From Bacillota bacterium (GTDB taxonomy: Bacteria > Bacillota > Clostridia > Lutisporales > Lutisporaceae): a DNA stretch of 64,000 nt. The notes under the pieces were generated by a model. The model saw only the letters and a program-made list of their open reading frames with translations. It did no database searches and was not told the DNA's origin. The stretch covers positions 1-64,000 of the forward strand of contig JAKPKE010000114.1 of NCBI GenBank assembly GCA_029553855.1. The letters run 5' to 3'. A program made the translations under genes and the position numbers. The stretch's first letter is position 1. Each line of letters begins with the position of its first letter. Positions 16,066 to 24,786 of the stretch are shown one piece after another.

Positions 16066-16485
16066 TTAGGGCCTGCTTTCTACTATATTGAACCTCTCAT
16101 CGACTTTTTCCATTAAAATATTGTTGTTTACTATCTGCCTTTCATGGTATCCCCTGCCGATTATTCCAACCTCATCATATGCTGTGATTTCGAAGAACAG
16201 CGTGTTTTTATTGACTTCCACAAGCTTTGCTGTTACATACACTTCCATTCCTTCTTTAGTCGGGCACAAGTGTTCAATCTCAATTTTCCTCCCAATTGTT
16301 ATGTAGTCCTCAGGGAGTAAGGGATCAATGGTATTCACAGCGGCCTCGATCATTAATGCCGCCAGAATCGGTGTTGCCATTAAATTTTTTAAAGCTCCGC
16401 TTCCGTAGTTAAACGCAGTATCTTCCCGGGTTATAACCTTTTGAACTGATTTTGACATTCCAACGTTAAATTCCGGTAAATTCAT
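16066..16485 (-). CDS. FlK-like hotdog thioesterase
   Basis: A 139-residue hotdog protein of the fluoroacetyl-CoA thioesterase (FlK)-like family. The pattern is V-TREDTAFNYGSGALKNLMATPILAALMIEAA, then DYITIGRKIEIEHLCPTKEGMEVYVTAKL and VGIIGRGYHERQIVN. Likely catalytic positions are the ATP Thr, MIEAA Glu and EIEH His. AGGGGGTG precedes the ATG. It lies 64 nt after pyrI and could be cotranscribed, but its function is unrelated to pyrimidines. Such clostridial proteins probably hydrolyse an acyl-CoA; the acyl group is unknown. Confidence 0.82.
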   Translation of the reverse strand: MNLPEFNVGMSKSVQKVITREDTAFNYGSGALKNLMATPILAALMIEAAVNTIDPLLPEDYITIGRKIEIEHLCPTKEGMEVYVTAKLVEVNKNTLFFEITAYDEVGIIGRGYHERQIVNNNILMEKVDERFNIVESRP

Positions 16486-16549
16486 ATCAACACCCCCTTT
16501 TCCTTATTATACCACATTATTTCCATTATGTCACACATCTTAAATCGTA

Positions 16550-16981
16550 TTAAACACTGTAAGATGTCAACTCCTCACAGTAGCTGCACTGATAATAAAT
16601 CTTCCCGTTTGAGTGGGCAAGCCTGAACTTAGGGCTGACATACCCGTCAGAATTGCTTACACATCTTGGGTTCTTGCATTTAAACAGACCCTGAACCTCT
16701 TCGGGTATGCTGACAGTCATCTTATTGATTATTTTATCGTTTTCAATAATATTTACCGTTAAATTAGGGTCAATAAGCCCAAGCATTGTAAGGTCCACAT
16801 CTATCTTGTTCTCAATCTTTATGATATCCTTCCTGCCAAGCTTTCTGCTTGGTACATTTATAAGGAGTACCACAGGAAACTTCACCTCATCAAGCTTAAG
16901 CTTATCAAAAATCTTAATTCCATTTCCTGCAGCTATATGGTCTATCACAATTCCGCAGAAAATACTATTTACTTTCAACAT
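16550..16981 (-). CDS. pyrI: aspartate carbamoyltransferase regulatory chain
   Basis: About 143 residues. The N-terminal nucleotide-binding domain ([37 protein letters not shown]) is followed by a zinc domain with four Cys (CKNPRC at about 108-113 and CSYC near 137). It binds PyrB trimers to form the allosteric ATCase dodecamer sensitive to CTP/ATP. The start overlaps the end of pyrB by 17 or 23 nt. I favour the second ATG (MLKVNS), 9 nt after GGGGG; the first gives two extra residues. Confidence 0.96.
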   Translation of the reverse strand: MLKVNSIFCGIVIDHIAAGNGIKIFDKLKLDEVKFPVVLLINVPSRKLGRKDIIKIENKIDVDLTMLGLIDPNLTVNIIENDKIINKMTVSIPEEVQGLFKCKNPRCVSNSDGYVSPKFRLAHSNGKIYYQCSYCEELTSYSV

Positions 16982-17909
16982 TTGCATTCACCCCCAATAA
17001 AAGCGCTATCAGCGCCATTCTTACATATATCCCGTATTCAGCCTGTCTAAAATATACAGCTCTTTCATCATCATCAACATCATAGCCTATCTCATTAACC
17101 CTTGGAAGAGGATGCATTACTATCAGATCCTCCCGGGCATTTTTCAGTTTGTTCCTGTCCAATATATAACTGTCCTTAAGCCTCATATAGTCAGCTTCGT
17201 TGAAGAACCTTTCCTTTTGTATTCTTGTCATATACAGTACATCAACCCGGCCAATCACTTCTTCAAGATTTTCTGTCTCGTGAAAGCATACATCATGCTT
17301 CTCCGTCAGACTGAACCTCAAGTGTTCCGGCAGCCTGAGCTCCGAAGGTGATATCAACTCGAAACATGATCCCTTATAACGCGCCATAACGCTTATAAGC
17401 GAATGGACGGTCCTTCCGAACATAAGATCACCGCAAAAGGCAATTGTATGATTTTCCAATGTTCCCTTATACCGCCTTATGGTAAGCAAATCTGTCAACG
17501 TCTGTGTAGGATGCTGATGTCCGCCATCTCCCCCGTTTATTACCGGTATTAAGGAGTATTCGGCTGCAAGCCTGGGTGCTCCCTCTTTCGGATGGCGCAT
17601 TACCGCGATATCGGCATAGGTACTTAGCACCCGTATGGTGTCCGCTATGCTCTCTCCCTTAGCAACTGAGCTTGTATTTGCGTCGGAAAACCCAAGTACC
17701 GTCCCACCCAATCTGAGCATTGCCGATTCAAAACTAAGCCTTGTTCTCGTACTGGGTTCATAAAAAAGTGTTCCGAGGATTTTCCCTTTGCAAATGTCTG
17801 AAAATGCATCCTTGTTCTCTATTACTCTGTCCGCCAGATCGTAAATTTCGTCAAGCTCCTCCAAGCTGAAATCGTTAGGGTCAATTAAGTGCCTGCCCTT
17901 TAAGCTCAT
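16965..17909 (-). CDS. pyrB: aspartate carbamoyltransferase catalytic chain
   Basis: A 314-residue enzyme forming N-carbamoyl-L-aspartate from carbamoyl phosphate and aspartate, the committed pyrimidine step. Seen motifs are [13 protein letters not shown] (carbamoyl-phosphate loop), the 80s loop [21 protein letters not shown], and the 240s region [11 protein letters not shown] with HPLPRVNEI. The size is typical for a PyrB that partners with PyrI. AGGAGG is 8 nt from the ATG and lies within a PyrR recognition element. The upstream leader also holds a terminator and a second PyrR element. It is first in a pyrB-pyrI operon. Confidence 0.98.
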   Translation of the reverse strand: MSLKGRHLIDPNDFSLEELDEIYDLADRVIENKDAFSDICKGKILGTLFYEPSTRTRLSFESAMLRLGGTVLGFSDANTSSVAKGESIADTIRVLSTYADIAVMRHPKEGAPRLAAEYSLIPVINGGDGGHQHPTQTLTDLLTIRRYKGTLENHTIAFCGDLMFGRTVHSLISVMARYKGSCFELISPSELRLPEHLRFSLTEKHDVCFHETENLEEVIGRVDVLYMTRIQKERFFNEADYMRLKDSYILDRNKLKNAREDLIVMHPLPRVNEIGYDVDDDERAVYFRQAEYGIYVRMALIALLLGVNANVESK

Positions 17910-17927
17910 GTACTTATCCTCCTTCTT

Positions 17928-17941
17928 AGCCTCACAGGACT
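17928..17941 (-). promoter_or_regulatory. PyrR-binding element 2, adjoining the pyrB ribosome site
   Basis: The minus-strand RNA reads AGUCCUGUGAGGCU, matching the PyrR binding-loop consensus ARUCCnGnGAGGyU. The pyrB ribosome site AAGAAGGAGG starts 2 nt downstream. PyrR bound here could also hinder translation initiation. Confidence 0.85.
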
Positions 17942-17987
17942 ATCATTTAAAGGTTAACCATTTTGGTAGAACAAATGCGGCTTCTAC

Positions 17988-18022
17988 AATAAATAAACCT
18001 TCACGCCCGCGGCATGAAGGTT
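17988..18022 (-). terminator. pyr leader attenuator terminator
   Basis: Minus strand AACCTTCA / TGAAGGTT, perfect 8-bp stem with a GC-rich loop (GCCGCGGGCG), then TATTTATT. It lies between the two PyrR elements and is the expected UMP/UTP-responsive attenuation stem. Confidence 0.8.
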
Positions 18023-18059
18023 ATACCTATCACATAAGTACAATATCCGGCTCCTTCTT

Positions 18060-18073
18060 AGCCTCACGGGGCT
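18060..18073 (-). promoter_or_regulatory. PyrR-binding element 1 in the pyr leader
   Basis: The minus-strand RNA reads AGCCCCGUGAGGCU, close to the PyrR consensus. It is flanked by the same CCTTTAA...AAGAAGGAG context as element 2, so the two leader blocks look like a duplication. Confidence 0.83.
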
Positions 18074-18097
18074 AAATTAAAGGTTTTCTTTTTTTTA

Positions 18098-18126
18098 AAG
18101 ATAACACAACAAAAAACCGTTGTCAA
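18098..18126 (-). promoter_or_regulatory. pyrB sigma-A promoter
   Basis: Minus strand TTGACA (18121-18126), a 17-nt spacer, and TATCTT (18098-18103). The -35 is perfect. Transcription would begin near 18090, giving a leader of about 180 nt. Confidence 0.85.
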
Positions 18127-18252
18127 TGAGAAAATTGAAAAATAATTACTTACTGTTTTTCTATATATTTGAAAACATTATTAAATTACCCCCAAATTTA
18201 TTATTAGCTTACGAATTCTATATTAGAATCAGAAAAACAAGGAGGAAATCTT

Positions 18253-20664
18253 ATGTTAAAGAAAAGGTTAATGTCATTGGGAATTGCAGTAATATTAATA
18301 CTCTCTTCCTTAAATACTACAGTTATAGCAGCGGGTTTTTGCGAACAAGCCCCGGGTGCAAAGGCATCGATGAATCTTATAAATCCAGGCAAAGACAAAA
18401 ACAATAATGGGGTAAACTACAAATTCTATGATTTGAAAGACGTTGCCTGGGCTTTCAATGCCATTGAAAAATTAGCCCTTAAAGGAATACTGAACGGCGT
18501 AGGCCAAGGGATGTTTGCGCCTCAAAACAAAGTCACACATTTAGAGGCCCTTGCAATGGTATTGAGACTGACAGGGGATGAAAATGAAGCTGAGAACAGG
18601 AAAAACCAGAAACACAGTCAATACAAAGGTCCTACTCCGACTTGGGGCCTCGGGTATATATTTGTAGCTATAGAAAAGGGAATACTTCTTCCGGAAGAAC
18701 TTGGCGATTTCAATTTTAACACTCCCGCAAAGCGCCACGAAATAGCAAAATATATAATCAGGGCATTGGGCAAGACTGACGAAGCATTGAAGTATATGGA
18801 TAAAGAGCTTTCATTCAAGGATAGCAGCAGTGTGCCGAAGAAGTCGGTAGGTTATGTATACCTTGTAAATAAATTGGGGATTATGATCGGTGATAACAAC
18901 AATAAATTCAATCCTATGGAACCTGTAACAAGGGCGGAGATGGCTGTCCTATTGGACAGGGCCGAAGGAGATTTTGAGCTTCCGGATACTGATTACAGGA
19001 AAAACAATATAGTATTTGTACAAGCGGATACAAATAAAAATAAAATCACAGTAAATATTAAAGGGAGCACTGTTACTTATGATGTGCTTTCAGGTGCTCA
19101 GATTTACAGAAATGGTTCTTTTGGTACTATAGATGATCTGGTAAAAGGAGATATACTCCAGATTATACTTAATGACAACAAAAAAGTAATATTTATTGAA
19201 GTTTTAAAGGGTACCGAAAATGATGATGATGATGAAGAAACAGAAATATCCTTCAGCAAAGTATCCTATAACAACCTTCCCACGGCTCTCCAGGATGAGG
19301 TTGACAGGCTCAAATCTGCAAAGAACTACAAAGCATATGAATATGACAGCTATATATACCTGATGGCTTTCATGGGCAGGCAGAAAACCGGAGGCTATTC
19401 CGTCAGCATAGAAGACGTAACAAAAACTGAGAAAAACGGTAATTATACAATCAGAGCAGAAGTGTATTCCGATACGCCTTCATCAGGATCCTATGTCACC
19501 CAGTCAATTACTTACCCATATACCGTTGTAAGATTTAAGAGCTTCAGCAAAATCAAGAGTGTTATATTTACCGATACCGACGGGGACAAAATCAAAGAGG
19601 TTAACATAGAAAAACCTGTTGAAGTCTCTACCGTAAAAGGTGTAATTTATGACCTGATTTCAAGCAGCAAGACAATAAAGGTTGAAAAGTCGGACGGATC
19701 CAAGATGAGCTACACCATCCCCTCCTCCGCCAAGATCACAGTAAACGGTTACGAGAATTCAAGTTTCTCCGACCTTTGGAAAGACATGAATGTTGAGCTT
19801 GAAATAAAAAATGATGTGGTCACAAAGGTAATAGCAGACGGAAAGACAGAAGACAGTATCTCCTTCAAGGCTGTTGAATACAACAACCTCGCAACGCACC
19901 TGAAGGATCAGGTGGACAGTCTTAAGCTTTCTCGAAACTATAAAGCCTTTGAATATGAAAACAGCATATATCTTATAGCCACACTTGGCAAAAAAACGGC
20001 ATCGGGCTATGAAATAGCCTTTGAGGCCCTTGATAAGATATCAGACGGCAGCAAATTCATTGTCAGGGCTGAAGTATCAGTAGTTACTCCTTTTCCGTCT
20101 GAAGGCACCAAAACAGTATATCCGTACAGCATTGTAAAGTTTAGTAAATTCAGCAATATAAGCAAAGTAAGGTTTGTGGACGAGGATGGCAGCAAACTGG
20201 CTGATTCGAATATAGTTAAGCTTGCTGATACTTATGAAGTAACCGGAAAAATAAACAAAATCAATACGGCGAAGAAAAACATCGAGGTTGAGAAATCAGA
20301 CGGCACGGTTATAACCCTTTCAGTTCCTGAAGATGCTCAGATTACAGTAAATAAGGATGATAAGGCATTCAAGGATCTTAAGACAGGCATGACTGTGAAA
20401 ATAGAGATAGTTGACGACATAGTTGCAAAGATTGACGCAGAAGATAAAAATCTTGAACTTACCGGAGAGCTTTCAGGTATAACAATAACTGAAGAAAAAA
20501 AGATCACAGTGAAGATAGACGGAAAAAACAAGACTTATACAGTGGATTCAAGTGTTGTGATAATAATCGACGGTGAGGATAACAAAAGTGTTGAAGATCT
20601 TACTGTAGGCGACAGGCTCACCCTTTCCTTCATAAACGGCACCCTGATACAAATTGCAAAATAG
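18253..20664 (+). CDS. secreted S-layer-homology protein with repeated beta modules
   Basis: An 803-residue surface protein. A signal peptide (1-27) is followed by three SLH repeats (about 58-106, 130-173, 187-237) that anchor to secondary cell-wall polymer. Four short repeats of the type KI.V...DG....Y.(V/I)...A.I follow at about 253-320, 455-525, 660-725 and 735-803. Alternating with them are two copies of a PrcB-C-like domain (about 335-450 and 535-655), each starting IxF..V.YNNL and containing S-GYxxxxE. An acidic run (DDDDEE) precedes the first copy. AAGGAGG is 7 nt before the ATG. The ligand is unknown; role as an S-layer-associated or adhesin-like protein is inferred. Confidence 0.88.
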   Translation: MLKKRLMSLGIAVILILSSLNTTVIAAGFCEQAPGAKASMNLINPGKDKNNNGVNYKFYDLKDVAWAFNAIEKLALKGILNGVGQGMFAPQNKVTHLEALAMVLRLTGDENEAENRKNQKHSQYKGPTPTWGLGYIFVAIEKGILLPEELGDFNFNTPAKRHEIAKYIIRALGKTDEALKYMDKELSFKDSSSVPKKSVGYVYLVNKLGIMIGDNNNKFNPMEPVTRAEMAVLLDRAEGDFELPDTDYRKNNIVFVQADTNKNKITVNIKGSTVTYDVLSGAQIYRNGSFGTIDDLVKGDILQIILNDNKKVIFIEVLKGTENDDDDEETEISFSKVSYNNLPTALQDEVDRLKSAKNYKAYEYDSYIYLMAFMGRQKTGGYSVSIEDVTKTEKNGNYTIRAEVYSDTPSSGSYVTQSITYPYTVVRFKSFSKIKSVIFTDTDGDKIKEVNIEKPVEVSTVKGVIYDLISSSKTIKVEKSDGSKMSYTIPSSAKITVNGYENSSFSDLWKDMNVELEIKNDVVTKVIADGKTEDSISFKAVEYNNLATHLKDQVDSLKLSRNYKAFEYENSIYLIATLGKKTASGYEIAFEALDKISDGSKFIVRAEVSVVTPFPSEGTKTVYPYSIVKFSKFSNISKVRFVDEDGSKLADSNIVKLADTYEVTGKINKINTAKKNIEVEKSDGTVITLSVPEDAQITVNKDDKAFKDLKTGMTVKIEIVDDIVAKIDAEDKNLELTGELSGITITEEKKITVKIDGKNKTYTVDSSVVIIIDGEDNKSVEDLTVGDRLTLSFINGTLIQIAK

Positions 20665-20678
20665 TTATACTACTCTTC

Positions 20679-20711
20679 AAGGCAGCTGGATTCAGCTGCC
20701 TTCTTCTTTTT
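20679..20711 (+). terminator. terminator after the SLH gene
   Basis: AAGGCAGCTG / CAGCTGCCTT, a perfect 10-bp stem with a GATT loop, followed by CTTCTTTTT. Confidence 0.92.
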
Positions 20712-20733
20712 AAATCCCGCACCCCCTTATCTG

Positions 20734-20793
20734 TATATGTCGTGAAATGTTTCGTGCCATTTGAATTCAATGTAATTTGTTTGGCACGAAACA
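20734..20793. repeat. dispersed palindromic repeat, copy 1
   Basis: GTTTCGTGCC and GGCACGAAAC form an inverted repeat around an AT-rich centre, and the whole 45-nt block recurs nearly unchanged at 40907-40955. TATATGTCGTGAAA lies just before it, and the same ATATGTCGTG motif also flanks the second copy. It sits in the gap before spoVB and partly overlaps an unlikely upstream extension of that gene. Confidence 0.85.
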
Positions 20794-20869
20794 GATAAAT
20801 ACTGTTAATATTGTACCGGCTGTCAAAATATTATATGTATTACAGATACTAATTTTGGGGGTATATACA

Positions 20870-22405
20870 TTGGGAAAGCTCACGTACATACAAGGGGCAT
20901 TTATTCTGACAGCGACTAATCTTGTTACGGGTTCCATATCCTTCGTATTCAGGGTATTTCTCACCAGAGCAATCGGTTCAGAAGGAATAGGAGTATATCA
21001 GCTCATTCTTCCTTTGTATCTGCTGTTTATTACATTGGTTTCGGGAGGAGTGATAACTGCCGTTTCAAAGCTAATTGCAGAACAAGTTCCCGGAAGAAAC
21101 TACAGGAATATGTATAAAATAATAAAAATCAGCGAAATTACAATAGGCATATGGAGCCTCGCGCTCTGTATCCTGATATTCTTTAATACCGATTACCTTG
21201 CAAATCATGTGCTTAAAGACAATAGAACACAGCTATCAGTTTTGGTCTTTACCCCTGCGGTATTCTTTATCTCTTTAAGTGCAGTACTGAAAGGCTATTT
21301 TTTTGGACTTCAGGATGTCAACCCCCCGGCTTTTATTGATATTCTGGAAAAGCTTATCAGAGTCGTAGGGCTTCTTTTGACTACATACTATCTGCTGCCT
21401 TTCGGCATTGAATATGTCTGTGCGGGTGTGATGGCCGGAATGGCCGCGGGAGAGCTTATCAGCCTTTTCCTTCTATATCTGCAATACAAAATCAGAAGGC
21501 CTGTAGTTTCAACACGGACAGACACCGACTTAACTGCAAAAATTATCGTCAGAATACTGAAAACAGCCTTGCCTTTGTCTTTAAGCGGCGCATTGACAAC
21601 TATCATGGACATGGTTATTGCAATTATAGTACCCATGCAGCTCCGTCTGGCAGGATACAGCAACTCAAACGCATTATCGCTTTACGGACAGGTGACCGGT
21701 ATGGTAATGCCACTGCTTTTCTTTCCTTTTATAATAATATCTTCTCTCGGCATTACGCTGGTTCCCGCAATAACCGCCTCCTACACTGCCGGCAATTGGA
21801 CGGCGCTGAATAAGAAATGCAACGATTCCCTTAAAATTACCTCAGTAATTGCGTTTGCATCTACTGCGCTCTTTATAATTTTCCCCTGGGAACTCTGCCG
21901 AATATTTTTCAAATGCCCTGAAGCGGGAAATATGCTTTTCCTGATGGCTTTCGTCTGTATCTTTGAATACTGGCAGTTCACCCTTTTTGCAGTGTTGAAC
22001 GGTATCGGCATGCAACACGTGGTTTTGAAAAATTCCATACTGCATATTATTATTTCTGTTGCATGTTCATATTTCCTTATACCAATTCCCTCAATAGGAA
22101 TATATGGATTTGTAATCGGCTTCTGTGCAAGTGCAGTATTGATTTGCCTGTGGAATCTTATGGACATAAAGCGCGTCCGCCGGATAAGAATAGAATACGG
22201 AAATTCATTGCTTAAGCCTTTTATTGCATTTATTGTGATGCTTACCGCAATCAAGCACTGCAATTATTATCTGATAACGAACAATATCCGCAGTTCTAAT
22301 ATGATTATTTCAAGTCTGGCAGGGCTTGTCTGCTTTTTTCTTGTGCTTATCCTTACGGGAGCAATTACCTTGAAACAGCTTAAGAGCACCTTTGCAATAA
22401 AATAA
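20870..22405 (+). CDS. spoVB: SpoVB-type lipid flippase (MOP/MATE-like)
   Basis: A 511-residue polytopic protein of the MVF/polysaccharide-transport superfamily, with about 14 transmembrane helices. The start is TTG 20870, 7 nt after GGGGG, giving MGKLTYIQGAFILTATNLVTG, which aligns with the SpoVB/MurJ N terminus. Signature positions include FRVFLTRAIGSEGIGVYQL and LPLSLSGALTTIMDMV. SpoVB acts in spore cortex formation by moving lipid-linked precursors across the membrane; MurJ-like activity is possible. An open frame continues upstream of the start into the dispersed repeat, but this is probably not translated. It is not linked to a cortex operon here. Confidence 0.88.
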   Translation: MGKLTYIQGAFILTATNLVTGSISFVFRVFLTRAIGSEGIGVYQLILPLYLLFITLVSGGVITAVSKLIAEQVPGRNYRNMYKIIKISEITIGIWSLALCILIFFNTDYLANHVLKDNRTQLSVLVFTPAVFFISLSAVLKGYFFGLQDVNPPAFIDILEKLIRVVGLLLTTYYLLPFGIEYVCAGVMAGMAAGELISLFLLYLQYKIRRPVVSTRTDTDLTAKIIVRILKTALPLSLSGALTTIMDMVIAIIVPMQLRLAGYSNSNALSLYGQVTGMVMPLLFFPFIIISSLGITLVPAITASYTAGNWTALNKKCNDSLKITSVIAFASTALFIIFPWELCRIFFKCPEAGNMLFLMAFVCIFEYWQFTLFAVLNGIGMQHVVLKNSILHIIISVACSYFLIPIPSIGIYGFVIGFCASAVLICLWNLMDIKRVRRIRIEYGNSLLKPFIAFIVMLTAIKHCNYYLITNNIRSSNMIISSLAGLVCFFLVLILTGAITLKQLKSTFAIK

Positions 22406-22592
22406 GCAGAAAATGGCTTTCTCAAATATATCTAAATTGCATCCGCCTGCCCGTATAGTACTTGCATACTCAACGCCATCGTAATAATGTACGGATAACG
22501 GAGAATCATCAGCGAGAAGGAAGATTAAGCAATAAGTTCCCATATCAATATTCCCCCATAACGGCTTGTCTTATATTAATTTTGATATATGT

Positions 22593-23636
22593 TTATTTCT
22601 TTGGTAGTAACAGTTTTTTATCTGTCCGTTGGCTCATGCCTTTGAGATTATTATAACTATAAATCAAGGCTGATTCATAGTTTGATGAACTCTTCCTATA
22701 AATCCGTAACGAATATATATTACCAAGATTCTGCATCCGTTGTAGCTTGTACCATGCGTTAACATTCATTTCTTCTGAAATATTATTTGTCAAATCGGTT
22801 ATCCTCACATTGCATTCACCCTGTGCAAAACGTACATCCCCACGTTTCCATGTTGATGATAGAATTTCTATTCCATAATTGCCTTCTTTTCTATATAAAT
22901 TTTCCAAAGTAGCTTTTAGTTCATTATCTGTTTTCTCTTTAAACTCCTCTTCAGTTAGCATCTTCTTAATGTTCAAAAACTCCAGATATTTGTCAGGTGC
23001 ATTGCTGCTGCCAGCTAGCGAATAAACGCTATCATCATTCTTACTTAGATATGTAAATTCAAGGTTTATTGAGCTGTCCATATAATTCCATATTTCTTGA
23101 AACTTATTGTTTAAACCGCCTTTTTCTGTTGCATGCAATACAAGTTTATCGCCATCAGCAATCTCCCATTTACCAGCATATAAGTAGCCTATCTCCTTGC
23201 CTAGCTCATCGAAATAGTGAATAGCAAAGAGATTATCTTTCGTAAACGTAATGTTGTATGGTTCATTGACAAGTTCCCATGTGCCAATCATGCCCTCAGC
23301 TTTCAGCTGGGGAACAGAAATATTCTCCTCTGCTTCTGTTATCTCTTCCTGGTCTTGATATATATATACATTTTGATTAGACTCATATCTGCTATTCAGC
23401 ATGCTCTTTATGGATATAATTGAAATTATCACAATTGCTAAACATGTAATTGCAATTATTAGAGTACTTTTCTTTCTCCTTGCAGTTTTAGTTTTTTCCC
23501 TTGAAATATCAGCTATATTTATTTCAATACGCTTGCCAGCTTCTTCACTTTTTAGACCACTTATGGCAGCAGCTCCACACTTACTACATAGCTTTGACCC
23601 CTCTTCAAGCTTGCTTCCGCAATTAGCACAATTCAT
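22593..23636 (-). CDS. zinc-ribbon membrane protein, lipocalin-like C-terminal part
   Basis: About 347 residues. It starts MNCANCG after GGAGGAGAT; the ATG 24 nt upstream lacks a ribosome site. An N-terminal double-Cys zinc ribbon (CANC...CSKC, residues 3-24) is followed by a basic stretch, one transmembrane helix (about 65-85) and an extracytoplasmic region containing GTWELV, FTKDN..AIHYF, GKWEI and LVLHA, resembling lipocalin-like/DUF beta-strand repeats. It is divergently transcribed from an XRE regulator with palindromes in between, so it is probably that regulator's target. I do not recognise a specific function. The 187 nt between it and spoVB contain nothing I can name. Confidence 0.7.
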   Translation of the reverse strand: MNCANCGSKLEEGSKLCSKCGAAAISGLKSEEAGKRIEINIADISREKTKTARRKKSTLIIAITCLAIVIISIISIKSMLNSRYESNQNVYIYQDQEEITEAEENISVPQLKAEGMIGTWELVNEPYNITFTKDNLFAIHYFDELGKEIGYLYAGKWEIADGDKLVLHATEKGGLNNKFQEIWNYMDSSINLEFTYLSKNDDSVYSLAGSSNAPDKYLEFLNIKKMLTEEEFKEKTDNELKATLENLYRKEGNYGIEILSSTWKRGDVRFAQGECNVRITDLTNNISEEMNVNAWYKLQRMQNLGNIYSLRIYRKSSSNYESALIYSYNNLKGMSQRTDKKLLLPKK

Positions 23637-23672
23637 TTTATATCTCCTCCTCAAATGCATGTCTTTATAATA

Positions 23673-23691
23673 AAAGTGTAAATTATACTTT
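23673..23691. promoter_or_regulatory. imperfect dyad near the zinc-ribbon gene
   Basis: AAAGTGTA...TATACTTT forms an imperfect inverted repeat 37 nt upstream of the zinc-ribbon gene, with half-sites like those of the perfect dyad at 23763. It is a possible regulator-binding site. Confidence 0.45.
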
Positions 23692-23762
23692 TATTATAAA
23701 GAAGTGTATCTGGAAGTACAAGTAAAATTTCTACTAATAATTTGAAATTTTATACATTCAAT

Positions 23763-23777
23763 AGTGTATTATACACT
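23763..23777. promoter_or_regulatory. perfect dyad operator AGTGTAT-T-ATACACT
   Basis: A 15-nt perfect palindrome (AGTGTAT, central T, ATACACT) lies 56 nt before the XRE regulator start, in the intergenic region between divergent genes. It shares GTGTA/TACAC half-sites with the dyad at 23673. It is likely bound by the adjacent XRE protein, by inference. Confidence 0.55.
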
Positions 23778-23832
23778 TTTGATTTGTGTTCTCACCTTAT
23801 AAAGATTGCTACATTATACTTGGGTGATGAAT

Positions 23833-24168
23833 ATGATTGAAGTAGATTACAAAAAGCTCGGTGCCAGAATACGCACAGCTAGGGATAATAAAAACCTTAC
23901 TCAGGAGAAGCTTGCCGAATTAACCGGATTATCAAATAATTATATAAGTAATATAGAGCGCAAGCGTTCAAAGCCCAGCATTGAAACGCTTATAAAAATC
24001 TGTAATGTTCTTGAGATTACTCCTGACCAGATTTTACTTGATTCTATTTACATGTCTAGGGAATATATCCGTGATGATATTGCTAAGAAGCTTTCCAAGT
24101 GTTCCGATAAAAGCATGCTGCTTATTTCCAGCCTCATTGATGTTATAATCGAGCAGCAGGATAAATAA
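23833..24168 (+). CDS. XRE-family HTH transcriptional regulator
   Basis: About 111 residues. Residues 8-62 form a lambda-Cro/C1-type helix-turn-helix (LGARIRTARDNKNLTQEKLAELTGLSNNYISNIERKRSKPSIETLIKICNVL). A short helical tail follows, with no ligand domain seen. The ATG at 23833 was chosen for 6-nt spacing after GGGTG; two in-frame ATG/GTG alternatives sit just before. It is divergent from the zinc-ribbon membrane protein and flanked by two related palindromes, so it probably controls both. Members of this size are often repressors. Confidence 0.88.
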   Translation: MIEVDYKKLGARIRTARDNKNLTQEKLAELTGLSNNYISNIERKRSKPSIETLIKICNVLEITPDQILLDSIYMSREYIRDDIAKKLSKCSDKSMLLISSLIDVIIEQQDK

Positions 24169-24278
24169 TAACGTTATTTCCATGCATTACAATTCATCTT
24201 TTATATCCCCATATTAATCTTTCACAACATGTTGTTGCTTTGTCTAAATTCATATACTATATATTGCTTTTTTAAACA

Positions 24279-24305
24279 TAAAAATAGCCCTGATTCCTCA
24301 GGGCT
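24279..24305 (-). terminator. rnpB terminator
   Basis: Minus strand AGCCCTGA / TCAGGGCT with a GGAA loop, then ATTTTTATG. It starts about 10 nt after the mature 3' end of RNase P RNA. Confidence 0.92.
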
Positions 24306-24315
24306 AATGATGTAT

Positions 24316-24730
24316 GAGTAAGTCTATAAGCCGGGTTCTGTATTAAATGATCATCTATCTAGGCTTGCCGTCGCCGACAAGCTCAAGCGACCTAACCCGG
24401 AGACGGAACGGGCCGTTCCTGTCAAAGCAAAGCTCTGACTGCCTCTCTATTTGGTCTTGCTCCAGGTGGGGTTTACATAGCCGGCCAGTTACCTGACCGC
24501 TGGTGAGCTCTTACCTCGCCTTTCCACCCTTACTGACTGGGAGGTGGGATGTGGGATGTGAGATTTCATCTTCCCTCTCACCTCTCACCTCACACCTCTC
24601 AGCCAGCGGTATCTCTCTGTTGCACTATCCTTAGAGTCGCCTCTACCGGGTATTACCCGGCACCATGCCCTGCGGAGCCCGGACTTTCCTCGTATACATC
24701 AAAGTATATACGCGATCATCTGGCTTACTC
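24316..24730 (-). ncRNA. rnpB: RNase P RNA (type A)
   Basis: The RNA subunit of RNase P, which cleaves tRNA 5' leaders. The minus strand shows the universal CR blocks: GAGGAAAGTCCGGGCTCC, GGGTAATACCC, AGTGCAACAGAGAG, and the 3' block ATACAGAACCCGGCTTATAG. P1 is GAGTAAG (24724-24730) with CTTACTC (24316-24322). The layout is type A, unlike the Bacillus type B. The P12 region (about 24537-24604) is enlarged by heptanucleotide repeats: GAGGTGA units on one arm and CACATCC units on the other, predicted to pair as an extended imperfect helix. Length about 415 nt. Confidence 0.97.
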
Positions 24731-24757
24731 ATAAACAATATTGAATTCCAGATACTT

Positions 24758-24786
24758 ATTATATATCCGATACACTGTATAGTCAA
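24758..24786 (-). promoter_or_regulatory. rnpB promoter
   Basis: Minus strand TTGACT (24781-24786), a 17-nt spacer and a perfect TATAAT (24758-24763). It begins about 28 nt upstream of the mature RNase P RNA. Confidence 0.88.

Noticed and set aside
20777-20869. Extended spoVB start
   Set aside because: The 31 extra codons overlap the dispersed palindrome. TTG at 20870 has GGGGG and matches SpoVB/MurJ N termini.
22310-22543. Minus-strand open frame of 77 codons overlapping the 3' end of spoVB
   Set aside because: It runs antisense through the spoVB C terminus, has no ribosome site, and its composition follows the opposite strand's codons. Only the part beyond spoVB could be a fragment, and I recognise nothing in it.
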